The notes under the pieces were generated by a model, which had not been told where the DNA came from, searched no databases, and saw only the letters and a program-made list of their open reading frames with translations. Source: JACPNO01 sp963825405 (lineage in GTDB: Bacteria > Acidobacteriota > Terriglobia > Bryobacterales > Bryobacteraceae). From it: a stretch of 64,000 nt of DNA. The translations under genes and the position numbers were made by a program. The stretch spans positions 124,001 to 188,000 of the forward strand of contig CAWGTB010000011.1 in NCBI GenBank assembly GCA_963825405.1, given 5' to 3'. Numbering within the stretch: the first letter of the stretch is position 1; every line of letters starts with the position of its first letter. This document shows, in pieces, positions 55,779 to 64,000 of this stretch.

Positions 55779-57848
55779 TTAGCTCTTCCCCAAGTGCTTG
55801 CGGAAGAAATCGGCGGCCGCGCGATACGCATCCAGCCACCGCGAGTGCTCCAGAAAATCATGCACTTCATCGGGAAAGATGAGTTGCTCGAAGGGCACAT
55901 GTTGCTTGCGCAGCGCCTCCACAAGTGTCACCGTCTCGCTGAAAGGCACGTTGCGATCATCGTCGCCGTGGATGAGCAACACCGGCGACCGCCAGTTCTT
56001 CACCGACGAAATCGGCGAAGACTCGTACGCAATGCGCGCGGTGTCGGGATTGCGCTGCGGATCGTATGACGGAATGAAATTGCGAGTCACCACATTCCAA
56101 TCGTGAACGCCGTGAATGTCCACGCCCACCGCAAACAGATCGGAGGCGCGCGACAAACCAAGCGCCGTCAGGTAACCGCCGTAGGAGCCGCCCCAGATGC
56201 CGATGCGCGCGGGATCGACATCCGGCCGGCTGCGCAGATACAAGCCCGCGCCGATTACGTCGTTGTATTCGCTCGCTCCGGTGGCGCCATAATCCTTGGC
56301 TTCGCGAAAGTCCAGACCGTAGCCGATCCCGCTGCGATAATTCACCGACAGCACGATGTATCCCTGGTTCGCCATGTACTGATTCATGGCGTAGCAATTG
56401 TTGTAGTAGTACATCGGGTGCCAGCCCAGCATCATCTGGCGGCGCGATCCGCCGTGAAAAAATACCACCGCCGGATACTTCACGCCGGGCTTGTGATCGG
56501 GCGGCATAAACACTTGCGTGTGGATCGCCATGCCATCCGCCGCGGAAATCATCACCGGCTCCGGAACCACTAGTGCGTTCTCCGGAAATTCCGCCGGGAT
56601 GGTTTCGGGCGCCAGGTCTTTCGCGGGAGCCGCGCCGATCTGGATCGCCGCATGCCCGGGCTTGCGCGCCTCGCTGCGCAGGAACGCCACCGCTTCCCGG
56701 TCGCTGGTCATCACAGGCGACCATTCGATCGATGCGCCGCGCGTCACTGCCACAGGCGCGCCGCCGCTTACCGCCACTTTCCAAATATGCCGCCGGTCGA
56801 TGTCGCCCTGATTGGACGAATACAGCACGTCCTTGCCACCGGGCGCGAGCGAAACATGTTCCACTTCAAACTCGCCGGGCGTGAGCGGCGCGGCCAGGCC
56901 GCCCGACACCGGCACGGAATACAAATGCACCCAGCCATCGCGCTCCCACGGGAAAACGAGGCGGTCGCCATCGCCCCACATCAATTGATTCGCCGCCACC
57001 ACCGCGTGAAATAAACTGCCGCGCCCTTCCTCGGCGCGCCACACCTGATGCCCGGCACCCGTCGAAGCATCCGCAATGCGAATGGACCACGGCTGTCCTG
57101 CACGCTTGGGACCGAAGCGCACTGCGTCCTGCGAAGAGGCGCTGCGCACATACGCAATTTGCTTCGAATCAGGCGACCACACCGGCTCGCTATCGATATC
57201 CACGCTGGGATCGAGATAGCGCAGCGACTTCGCGGCAGGATCGTACACACCGATGTAGCTGTGATTGCCGCGAGCACTAACAAACGCCAACTGCCTGCCA
57301 TCGGGCGACCAGCGCAGCGATAGCGCACTGCCATGCGCATGCACCGCCTGTGCAGGCTTTTCACCGCCCGCTAAAGCCACCCACCAAATTTGCCCCTTGT
57401 TGAGAAACGCTACGCGATCGCCTTTAGGCGAGACCGCGGGAGAGCGCCCCTCCCCCAGTTTGCGTGCCTCGCCACCCGCAATCGGCACCGCGTAGACCTC
57501 TTGTTCGACGCCTTCCGGATTGCTGCGTGGATTCGGCGCTTCGCCGAGCTGGTCGAAATCGCCGCCGCGCACGTAGATCAGCGTTTTGCCGTCCGGCGTC
57601 CAGGCCAGGTTGTTGATGTCCTGCCCATCGTCCTGCGTATAAGCCGTAGCTTGCCGGCCTTTGTAGCTGGGCGGCGATGCGGTCCACACGTTGCGCGCGC
57701 CCTTCGCATTCACCACCCAGGCCAGCCCACCGCCAGCCGGCGCGGCAGTCAGGCTTTCGGGAAATGGCCGCGACATCACTTGCTCAAGCGTAAAAGGTTG
57801 AGCGGCAAAAGCCACCGAACAGGAAATCAGAAGCACAAGGCTGCGCAT
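55779..57848 (-). CDS. S9 family (prolyl oligopeptidase/DPP-like) peptidase
   Basis: A 689-residue secreted peptidase starting at ATG 57848 with a signal peptide (SLVLLISCSVAFAAQP). The N-terminal half is a beta-propeller with WD40-like/TolB-like repeats (LRWSPDGRQLAFVSARGNHS, PVWSPDSKQIAYVRSA). The C-terminal alpha/beta hydrolase holds Ser555 in GIWGGSYGGYLTALG, the acid in LLIHGDDDRNVPFSE and His in IFPDEVHDFLEHSRW. It removes peptides, often dipeptides, from the N-terminus in the periplasm. The frame is open further upstream over the cinA end, but not used. Confidence 0.92.
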   Translation of the reverse strand: MRSLVLLISCSVAFAAQPFTLEQVMSRPFPESLTAAPAGGGLAWVVNAKGARNVWTASPPSYKGRQATAYTQDDGQDINNLAWTPDGKTLIYVRGGDFDQLGEAPNPRSNPEGVEQEVYAVPIAGGEARKLGEGRSPAVSPKGDRVAFLNKGQIWWVALAGGEKPAQAVHAHGSALSLRWSPDGRQLAFVSARGNHSYIGVYDPAAKSLRYLDPSVDIDSEPVWSPDSKQIAYVRSASSQDAVRFGPKRAGQPWSIRIADASTGAGHQVWRAEEGRGSLFHAVVAANQLMWGDGDRLVFPWERDGWVHLYSVPVSGGLAAPLTPGEFEVEHVSLAPGGKDVLYSSNQGDIDRRHIWKVAVSGGAPVAVTRGASIEWSPVMTSDREAVAFLRSEARKPGHAAIQIGAAPAKDLAPETIPAEFPENALVVPEPVMISAADGMAIHTQVFMPPDHKPGVKYPAVVFFHGGSRRQMMLGWHPMYYYNNCYAMNQYMANQGYIVLSVNYRSGIGYGLDFREAKDYGATGASEYNDVIGAGLYLRSRPDVDPARIGIWGGSYGGYLTALGLSRASDLFAVGVDIHGVHDWNVVTRNFIPSYDPQRNPDTARIAYESSPISSVKNWRSPVLLIHGDDDRNVPFSETVTLVEALRKQHVPFEQLIFPDEVHDFLEHSRWLDAYRAAADFFRKHLGKS

Positions 57849-57880
57849 CGATTTTCTCCTTGTATCTCGTTGCTTAACGA

Positions 57881-59126
57881 TTACGCGCTGATCTTGCTCA
57901 ATTGTTTCCGCAGCAGATCCAGCGCCATCTGCGCGGAGAAATCCCGTATGCGGGCGCGATCGCCCAGAAAATGGCGGTGCACCACCTGGCATCCTGTCGG
58001 CATCGGCGCAGCCCACATAGACCATGCCCACGGGCACATCGTCCTGCGGTTCCGGGCCCGCGACGCCGGTAATCGACAGCGCGTACGTGCGATCCCGTGC
58101 GGCGGCGCGCGCCCATCGCCATGGCCTCGGCGGTCTCGTGGCTGACCGCGCCGAATTGCTCGCATCATTTCCGCACTCACGCCCAGCCACTCGGTTTTCA
58201 TGCGCGTGCTGTACGTGACGAAGCCCCCCAAAAAATATTCGGAGCTTCCCGGAACCGACGTGATCCGCTCCGCCAGCAATCCGCCGGTGCAGCTTTCCGC
58301 GACCGACAGAGTTGCGTTGTGCTTGCGCAGCGCGTCACCCACCGTGACTTCCAGCGGACTGCCGTTGCGCGAATAAATGCGGTCGCCCAGCAGCAGCTCG
58401 ATCGGCCCGGCGACTTCGGCCAGCAGCGCCATCGCCTCGGCTTCGGTCGAGCACCGCGCGCGCAGGTGAATCTGAATATCGCCCGCCGCCGCCAGAATCG
58501 TGGTCACGGGATTCTCGTACTTCTTGTAAACCGGCGCGATGGTCTGGTCCAGATCGGATTCCGCCATGCCCGCCACGCGCATCACCAGCGTGCGGATGAT
58601 CTGCTTCGGAACGCGGCGTTCCAGCCGCTGCAAACATTGCCGCGCGAACATCGCTTTCAGCTCGTGCGGCGGCCCAGGCAGCAGAATGACCGACACATCC
58701 GACTCGTCGATCCACTGCCCCGGCGCGGTGCCGCGATCGTTGGGCAGAATTTCGGCGCCTTCGACAATGAATGCCTGCCGGCGGTTCACTTCCGCCATTT
58801 TGCGGTTCGGCCGCGCGAAAACGCTGCTCCAGCCATTCGTCGATCTCGGGATGAAAAACCAGCTTGCGATCGAGCGCCGCCGCCACGGCATCGCGCGTGA
58901 CATCGTCTTCGGTCGGCCCCAGGCCGCCGGAGAGAATCACGATCTCCGAGCGCGACATCGCTCGCCGGATAATGTCGGCAAGCCGGTCGCGGTCGTCGCC
59001 CACGACATACTTCGTGGTGACTTCGACGCCCAGGTTATTCAGTTGATCGGTGAGATAGAGCGAATTGGTGTCGAGCCGCTGCGCGGTCAGAAGCTCCGAG
59101 CCAACCGCAATGATTTCGGCGTTCAT
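57881..59126 (-). CDS. cinA: CinA-like nicotinamide-nucleotide amidase, several frameshifts
   Basis: About 415 residues. The N-terminal molybdopterin-binding-like domain starts at ATG 59126 (NAEIIAVGSELLTAQRLDTN, EIVILSGGLGPTEDDVTRDA). Near 58820 the frame changes to RRQAFIVEGAEILPNDRGTA and VILLPGPPHELKAMF, then the CinA C-domain (LSVAESCTGGLLAERITSVP, SEYFLGGFVTYS). After about 58170 the amidase part is split over two more frames (DRTYALSITGVAGPEPQDDV, then the end FSAQMALDLLRKQLSK). At least four single-base shifts are needed. CinA recycles NMN to nicotinate mononucleotide. Either decayed or badly sequenced. Confidence 0.8.
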
Positions 59127-59128
59127 CG

Positions 59129-60158
59129 CTACGAAGTGAGCAGCCTGCCCTTGATGCCCACGTCCACGCGATACAGCGCATTCGTCGTGGCGACGACCAG
59201 GGATCGCGACGGCGTGAATGCCAGCCCCACAATGCCCGGACCGGAAACAAATAATTCCGGCTTCGCGGTCCGGCGTGATGCGCACGACGCCCTTGCGCCC
59301 GGCCAGCGACGCGGCCACGTACAGGCGATCCTCTGCGTCGAAGGCCATGCCCTGCGGCCGGCCCAGGCCGCGATAAAACACCTCGACTTCGCCCGGTGTG
59401 CGAGATGCGATAGATCGAATCGAAACTGGACGTCGTGGGCCCGGAAACGTACAGATACCCGCCGGGTCCGAACGCCAGGTGATAGGCGGCGATGGAAGGC
59501 TCCAGCGTGGCGAACACGAAGATCTGCCGGTTGGGCGCGATCTTGAAAATCGTGCCGCTGCGGTCGCCGACGTAAAGATTGTCCTCTTCGTCGAATGCCA
59601 TGCCGGTCGCCACGCCCATGCCTTCCACGTACACCGACATGTTGCCCGTTCGGCGTCACCTGATACACCACGCCGTCGAAACGGCTGGAAATGTACAGCA
59701 TGCCCTGCCTGTCGAAGGCCATCGCCGTGGCATTCATCAGGTCGTTGATGAATGGCTTGCAGGTGTAGTTCAGATCGATCTTGTAAACTGCGACCTGCAC
59801 CTTCTGCCCGCGCGATCCGCTGAACGTGGAGTAGATGTTGCCGAACGAATCCACCGCGGGATTGGCCACCGGATGCAGGCTGTCGGCGATCGGGATGCCG
59901 ATGTCGCAGGTCCACGCCTGGCTGGACTTCTCGCCGCTCTCGATGACCAGCTCGCCATCGGGAACGCCTTCGGGCACGCGCACGATGACGAAGGAATCCG
60001 ACCCCACGATGATCGGCGCGGCAACGTCGCCGATCGTGACCTTGGGACGCGTCGGCCGCTGCAAATCCCTTGCCGCTGATTTGCAGTTCGCCTCCGGCAA
60101 TGGCAGCTTCCGGCGTCACCGCCGCGATTTGCGGCTTCCCGTTGGTATCCTTACGCAT
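59129..60158 (-). CDS. IPT/TIG plus NHL/SMP-30-type propeller protein, several frameshifts
   Basis: About 343 residues. From ATG 60158, KPQIAAVTPEAAIAGGELQI is an IPT/TIG domain opening. After about 60070 the frame changes (VTIGDVAAPIIVGSDSFVIV, PVANPAVDSFGNIYSTFSGS), again near 59640 (GVATGMAFDEEDNLYVGDRS), near 59395 (GRPQGMAFDAEDRLYVAAS) and near 59260 (SGPGIVGLAFTPSRSLVVAT). The repeats form an NHL/SMP-30-type propeller. No signal peptide was seen. It lies between pgpA and cinA, with the next stop 2 bases from the cinA ATG. Confidence 0.7.
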
Positions 60159-60170
60159 GTTCAATCATCT

Positions 60171-60638
60171 TCAATAAAGATTGAAGCATCCCGCCAAAAA
60201 TAAGACAAGTGCCGCATAGATCCCCGCGGCCACATCGTCCAACACAATTCCAGCGCCGCCCGGCACCGCTTCGAGCGCGCGCACCGGCTGCGGCTTCCAG
60301 ATGTCGAACAAGCGGAACAGTGCGAACGCAGCCAGCATCGATTTCCAGTTCAACGGCCGCGCCCCCGCCAGCGCCACCCATTGTCCCAGCACTTCGTCGA
60401 CAACGATCACGCCGGGGTCTTTCAGATTAAGGCGCCTTGCGGTGTTGTCCGCCGCCCAGATGGCGGGGCCCAGCGCCACAGCCGACAAAACAGCAAAGTG
60501 CAGCGGCCCCCAACCGGCGTAATGCGCCAGCAGCGCCGCGATGGCCACCGCCGCAAGCGAGCCCGCCGTGCCCGGCGCGGCAGGAGCATAGCCGCAGCCG
60601 AACCAGGTGGCTAAGACGGTGGCCAGCTTATTCGTCAT
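60171..60638 (-). CDS. pgpA: Phosphatidylglycerophosphatase A
   Basis: A 155-residue membrane phosphatase that removes phosphate from phosphatidylglycerophosphate to make phosphatidylglycerol. Family segments are TWFGCGYAPAAPGTAGSLAA, the acidic motif GVIVVDEVLGQWVAL, FALFRLFDIWKPQPVRALEA and GAGIVLDDVAAGIYAAL. Three to four helices are present. Its start overlaps the yacG stop by 11 bases, so it is the third gene of the rimO-yacG-pgpA run. Confidence 0.93.
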   Translation of the reverse strand: MTNKLATVLATWFGCGYAPAAPGTAGSLAAVAIAALLAHYAGWGPLHFAVLSAVALGPAIWAADNTARRLNLKDPGVIVVDEVLGQWVALAGARPLNWKSMLAAFALFRLFDIWKPQPVRALEAVPGGAGIVLDDVAAGIYAALVLFLAGCFNLY

Positions 60639-60795
60639 CCGTGCCGTCGGCGGCCTCAGGCGGCAGCGCAGGACTCGAAATCACGTACTTGCCCGAAGCC
60701 CAGTTGCCGAGATCGATGGTCCGGCAACGCTCGCTGCAAAATGGGTAGTCTTCGGCTCCAGGGGGAACGTCTTTTGCGCAGATCGGGCACTTCAT
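60628..60795 (-). CDS. yacG: YacG-type zinc-binding DNA gyrase inhibitor
   Basis: A 55-residue protein (MKCPICAKDVPPGAEDYPFC, SERCRTIDLGNWASGKYVIS) with the four zinc cysteines CxxC...CxxxC and the RCRTIDLGNWASGKY stretch diagnostic of YacG. In E. coli YacG binds GyrB and blocks DNA binding. Its ATG overlaps the rimO stop (TGA at 60792-60794) and its end overlaps pgpA. It is short and easily missed, but the motif is clear. Confidence 0.88.
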   Translation of the reverse strand: MKCPICAKDVPPGAEDYPFCSERCRTIDLGNWASGKYVISSPALPPEAADGTDDE

Positions 60796-62213
60796 AGACC
60801 GGCGGTTGGCGCGGACGAAATGTTGATCAGGCCGCTCGGGATCATTGACGGGATCACCGGCGCCAGCGTTTCGGAAATATCGCGAGGCAGCAGCGTCCCC
60901 ACCACGTCGTAGTCATGCGCTTCGGTGATCCGCAGCCGCCGGATTTCGCCCGGCCTGGGCTCTTCGCCTTCAAAATCGTTGATCAGCGTGACGCCGTCGA
61001 TTTCCGGCGCCTGCCCCGGCATGCGGCCCTGCCACAGCAAATCCGTATCGGCGGACAGGCCTTCCACCAGCACCATGGTTTCCGTGCCCACGCGCTGGCG
61101 ATTGCGGCGCCGCGAAATCTTGCGCTGGATCGCCATCAGTTTGCGCTTGCGTTGATAAATTGTTCGTCCGTCGACTTTGCCATCGAGATGGAAACTCGCG
61201 CTGGTGTCTTCATCCGAATAGGAAAACACGCCCAGACAATCGAACTGCGCGGCTTCGACAAACTGGCACAGCTCGTCAAAATCCTGCTTGGTCTCGCCCG
61301 GGAAACCGACGATCATGCTGGTGCGAATCGTCACGCCGGGAATGGTGCGCCGGATGCGCTCCAGCAGCCGCAGGAAAATGTCGCCGGAAGATCCGCGCTT
61401 CATGCGTTTCAGCACGTTGGCGCTGGCATGCTGCAGCGGCATGTCCATGTACTTGACCAGCGCCGAATGCTCGGCCAGCGTGTCCAGCAGCGTTTGCGTG
61501 ACTTTGTTGGGATACGCGTAGAGGAAGCGAATCCATTTCTGGAACGGCGTTTCGATCTGCGCCAGGCGCGCCAGCAGCGCAGCCAGGCCATCCTTGATTC
61601 CGAGGTCCTCGCCAAAGCAGGTAGTGTCCTGGCCGATCAGATTGATTTCGCGCACGCCCTGCCCGAACAGACGCGTGGCTTCGTTGATCACCGATTCAAA
61701 GCGCCGGCTGCGAAACGCCCCGCGATACTGCGGAATCACGCAGAAGGTGCAGGGATGGTCGCAGCCCTCGGCGATTTTCATGTACGCATAGTGGCGCGGC
61801 GTGGCCAGCACGCGCGGCGTCAGGTCGTGATAGAGATACGGCTCAAGCGATGCAACCGGCGCGGCCTGCCCGTCCTCACAAAGCGGGATAATCGAATCCA
61901 GTTCGTTGGTGCCGATGACCGCGTCCACTTCCGGCATCTGCTTGCGGATATCGTCGCGATAGCGCTCCACCAGGCATCCGGCCACGATCAGCTTGCGGGC
62001 TTTGCCGAATTTCTTGAACTCCGCCATCTCCAGAATCGTGTCGACGGATTCCTTCTTGGCGGGATCGATAAAGCTGCACGTATTGACGACGATCACCTCG
62101 GCATCGTCCGGACGAGAAGTGAGCTCATGCCCGCGCGCAGCGAGCTGACCCATCATGACTTCGCTGTCCACCAGGTTCTTGGGACAGCCCAGACTGACAA
62201 AACCGACTTTCAA
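60792..62213 (-). CDS. rimO: Ribosomal protein S12 methylthiotransferase RimO
   Basis: A 473-residue radical-SAM enzyme that methylthiolates an aspartate of ribosomal protein S12. The UPF0004 domain holds Cys10, Cys46 and Cys80 (SLGCPKN, NTCSFID, AGCLVE) for one 4Fe-4S cluster. The radical-SAM domain holds Cys151, Cys155 and Cys158 (EGCDHPCTFC) for the other. The C-terminal TRAM domain contains RRNRQRVGTETMVLVEG. It is longer than most RimO by a short tail. First gene of the coupled run to yacG and pgpA. Confidence 0.95.
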   Translation of the reverse strand: MKVGFVSLGCPKNLVDSEVMMGQLAARGHELTSRPDDAEVIVVNTCSFIDPAKKESVDTILEMAEFKKFGKARKLIVAGCLVERYRDDIRKQMPEVDAVIGTNELDSIIPLCEDGQAAPVASLEPYLYHDLTPRVLATPRHYAYMKIAEGCDHPCTFCVIPQYRGAFRSRRFESVINEATRLFGQGVREINLIGQDTTCFGEDLGIKDGLAALLARLAQIETPFQKWIRFLYAYPNKVTQTLLDTLAEHSALVKYMDMPLQHASANVLKRMKRGSSGDIFLRLLERIRRTIPGVTIRTSMIVGFPGETKQDFDELCQFVEAAQFDCLGVFSYSDEDTSASFHLDGKVDGRTIYQRKRKLMAIQRKISRRRNRQRVGTETMVLVEGLSADTDLLWQGRMPGQAPEIDGVTLINDFEGEEPRPGEIRRLRITEAHDYDVVGTLLPRDISETLAPVIPSMIPSGLINISSAPTAGL

Positions 62214-62267
62214 ATTGAGGTTCCTGAGAAAAAAGAGGTGTCGATATCAGGATATCAGGTCGCCGGG

Positions 62268-62308
62268 GAAACCGCTTCCTGCGAGTCGCGACCGAAGGAA
62301 GCGGTTTC
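62268..62308. repeat. Family B repeat forming a perfect hairpin
   Basis: GAAACCGCTTCCT (62268-62280) pairs perfectly with AGGAAGCGGTTTC (62296-62308) around a 15-base loop containing GAGTCGCGACCG. It lies between the divergent rimO and MORN genes, so it is unlikely to be a simple terminator. Confidence 0.8.
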
Positions 62309-62336
62309 TTGGACTAGAGTAGAAGTCAGAAACGTC

Positions 62337-63206
62337 ATGAGAAACACCGTCTTAGCCTGGCTCGCTCTATCGGCGGCGATGGCGCAGAGCGATGACGTGC
62401 CCGCCCTCATCGCCGCGCTCTCCGATGCGAATAACGCAACCCGCGTCGAGGCCGCCGCGCTTCTGCGGGAGACATTGGCCGCCAATCCGTCTTTGCGACT
62501 TGATGATCATGGCGAGGAATTCTGGACAAAGCGGTTCGCCACAGTACTGCCAGGCATCAAGGAAGCGCTGGTCCTGAAGCTGCTTCCCGTCAATGCCCAG
62601 GAAGAACTCATTTCCAGCACCGGCGGCGGCCACGTGGAAGTCTGGCGGTTGGATTCCTATTGGAAGGTAGACCTGCAGTATTTCAATCCCGACACGGTGG
62701 CCGCAAAACCCAGGTTGAGTCATGAAGCTATTCCCGTGCGGCTGGAGCCGCCAACAAACTATACCGGTTCCTGGATCACCTACTATGTCAACGGCCAGAA
62801 ACATCAGGAGAGCCAGTACCGCCTCGGCAGGTACGAAGGCTCACAGAGCGCCTATCACGACAACGGCCAGAAATCGTACGAACAACACTACGTCGAAGGC
62901 GTGTGCCTTGGATCTGATTCCGGCTGGTATCGGGATGGGCGCAAAATGTACGAAGGGCAGTACGCCAGCGACAAGCAAAATGGCACATGGACCCACTGGT
63001 ACCCGGATGGGACGATGCAGACGCGAGCGCAATACAAAAGCGGGCTATTCGATGGCGTCAGCACTTCCTGGCATGCCAATGGGCAAATGCAGTATGAAGC
63101 CCACTACGAAAACGGGCAGCAAAACGGCCTCGACCAAGCATGGGATACCGCCGGGAAGCTTCTCTGGTCGCGCGAATACGTGCACGGCGAGCTAGTCGCC
63201 AAGTAG
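62337..63206 (+). CDS. MORN-repeat (YwqK-like) exported protein
   Basis: A 289-residue protein with a short signal peptide (RNTVLAWLALSAAMAQSDD). An unassigned helical region is followed by five MORN_2/YwqK-type repeats (YYVNGQKHQESQYRLGRYEG, GWYRDGRKMYEGQYASDKQN, SWHANGQMQYEAHYENGQQN). Such repeats form a beta-strand ladder that binds other molecules. YwqK homologues act as immunity partners in some toxin systems, but nothing here indicates one. The ATG at 62337 fits the signal peptide; the open frame before it is antisense to rimO. Confidence 0.82.
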   Translation: MRNTVLAWLALSAAMAQSDDVPALIAALSDANNATRVEAAALLRETLAANPSLRLDDHGEEFWTKRFATVLPGIKEALVLKLLPVNAQEELISSTGGGHVEVWRLDSYWKVDLQYFNPDTVAAKPRLSHEAIPVRLEPPTNYTGSWITYYVNGQKHQESQYRLGRYEGSQSAYHDNGQKSYEQHYVEGVCLGSDSGWYRDGRKMYEGQYASDKQNGTWTHWYPDGTMQTRAQYKSGLFDGVSTSWHANGQMQYEAHYENGQQNGLDQAWDTAGKLLWSREYVHGELVAK

Positions 63207-63213
63207 GTCCGCC

Positions 63214-64000
<787 letters not shown>

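Noticed and set aside
60915..62336. Long open frame on the plus strand leading into the MORN gene
   Set aside because: It is antisense to rimO, which has clear radical-SAM motifs, and the frame is open because of high GC. The translated part is rich in Arg, His and Gln with no domain.
62337..63206. MORN/YwqK protein as an immunity protein of a toxin system
   Set aside because: No toxin gene is adjacent; the neighbours are rimO and an AAA ATPase.

Overview
The window is about 60% GC and gene-dense. It reads as a chromosome segment of an acidobacterium, most like the Solibacteres/Bryobacterales (for example Candidatus Solibacter). The evidence is a set of gene families typical of that group: PSCyt1/DUF1549/DUF1553 cytochrome-like proteins, DUF1501 and DUF1800 proteins, Tat-exported TIM-barrel sugar isomerase-like proteins, Spy/LTXXQ-like proteins under ECF control, and DUF2252. 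The complete 16S gene at 37757-39258 would settle the taxonomy. No phage, insertion sequence or CRISPR array was seen.

Layout. 1-4442 (minus): an ion and amino-acid transport block (MgtE-N/CBS regulator, atypical NRAMP transporter, CyaY, amino acid permease, start of glutamine synthetase). 4788-10602 (minus): SppA, two Tat TIM-barrel proteins, and a NarL-type response regulator with its histidine kinase. 10640-14690 (minus): an ECF sigma/anti-sigma/Spy-like operon beside a Spy-like/intradiol dioxygenase/YVTN-propeller operon. Both operons carry the same GTAAACCC-N15-CGTCTAA promoter. 14741-26369: ankyrin protein, MurB, DUF2461, DUF2252, DnaG-RpoD, two hydrolases, an FHA-lytic transglycosylase fusion and an NHL protein. 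26473-33844 (plus): PSCyt/DUF1501 operon, a Phd/VapC-type toxin-antitoxin pair, zinc alcohol dehydrogenase, RraA-like protein and a hypothetical. 33997-39348 (minus): an rrn operon ordered 16S-tRNA-Ala-tRNA-Ile-23S-5S with terminator and boxA elements. 39700-51661: esterase, hotdog thioesterase, DUF1501/DUF1800 pair, HupE-like, AI-2E-family and CorC/HlyC membrane proteins, penicillin acylase, YqgE/AlgH, RidA and Sel1 proteins. 51753-64000: MFS transporter, TrpS, RlmD/TrmA-type methyltransferase, the rimO-yacG-pgpA-NHL-cinA-S9 peptidase-GNAT gene run, a MORN protein and a truncated AAA ATPase.

Two features cut across the window. First, short palindromic repeats of at least two families sit between genes, inside the rRNA spacer and directly at gene 3' ends, where they supply stop codons. 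Second, at least 18 apparent single-base frameshifts occur, including one in the normally essential trpS (in an A-run) and clusters in cinA and its neighbour. This points more to assembly indel errors than to mass gene decay. For frameshifted genes I give the merged span and state where the frame changes.
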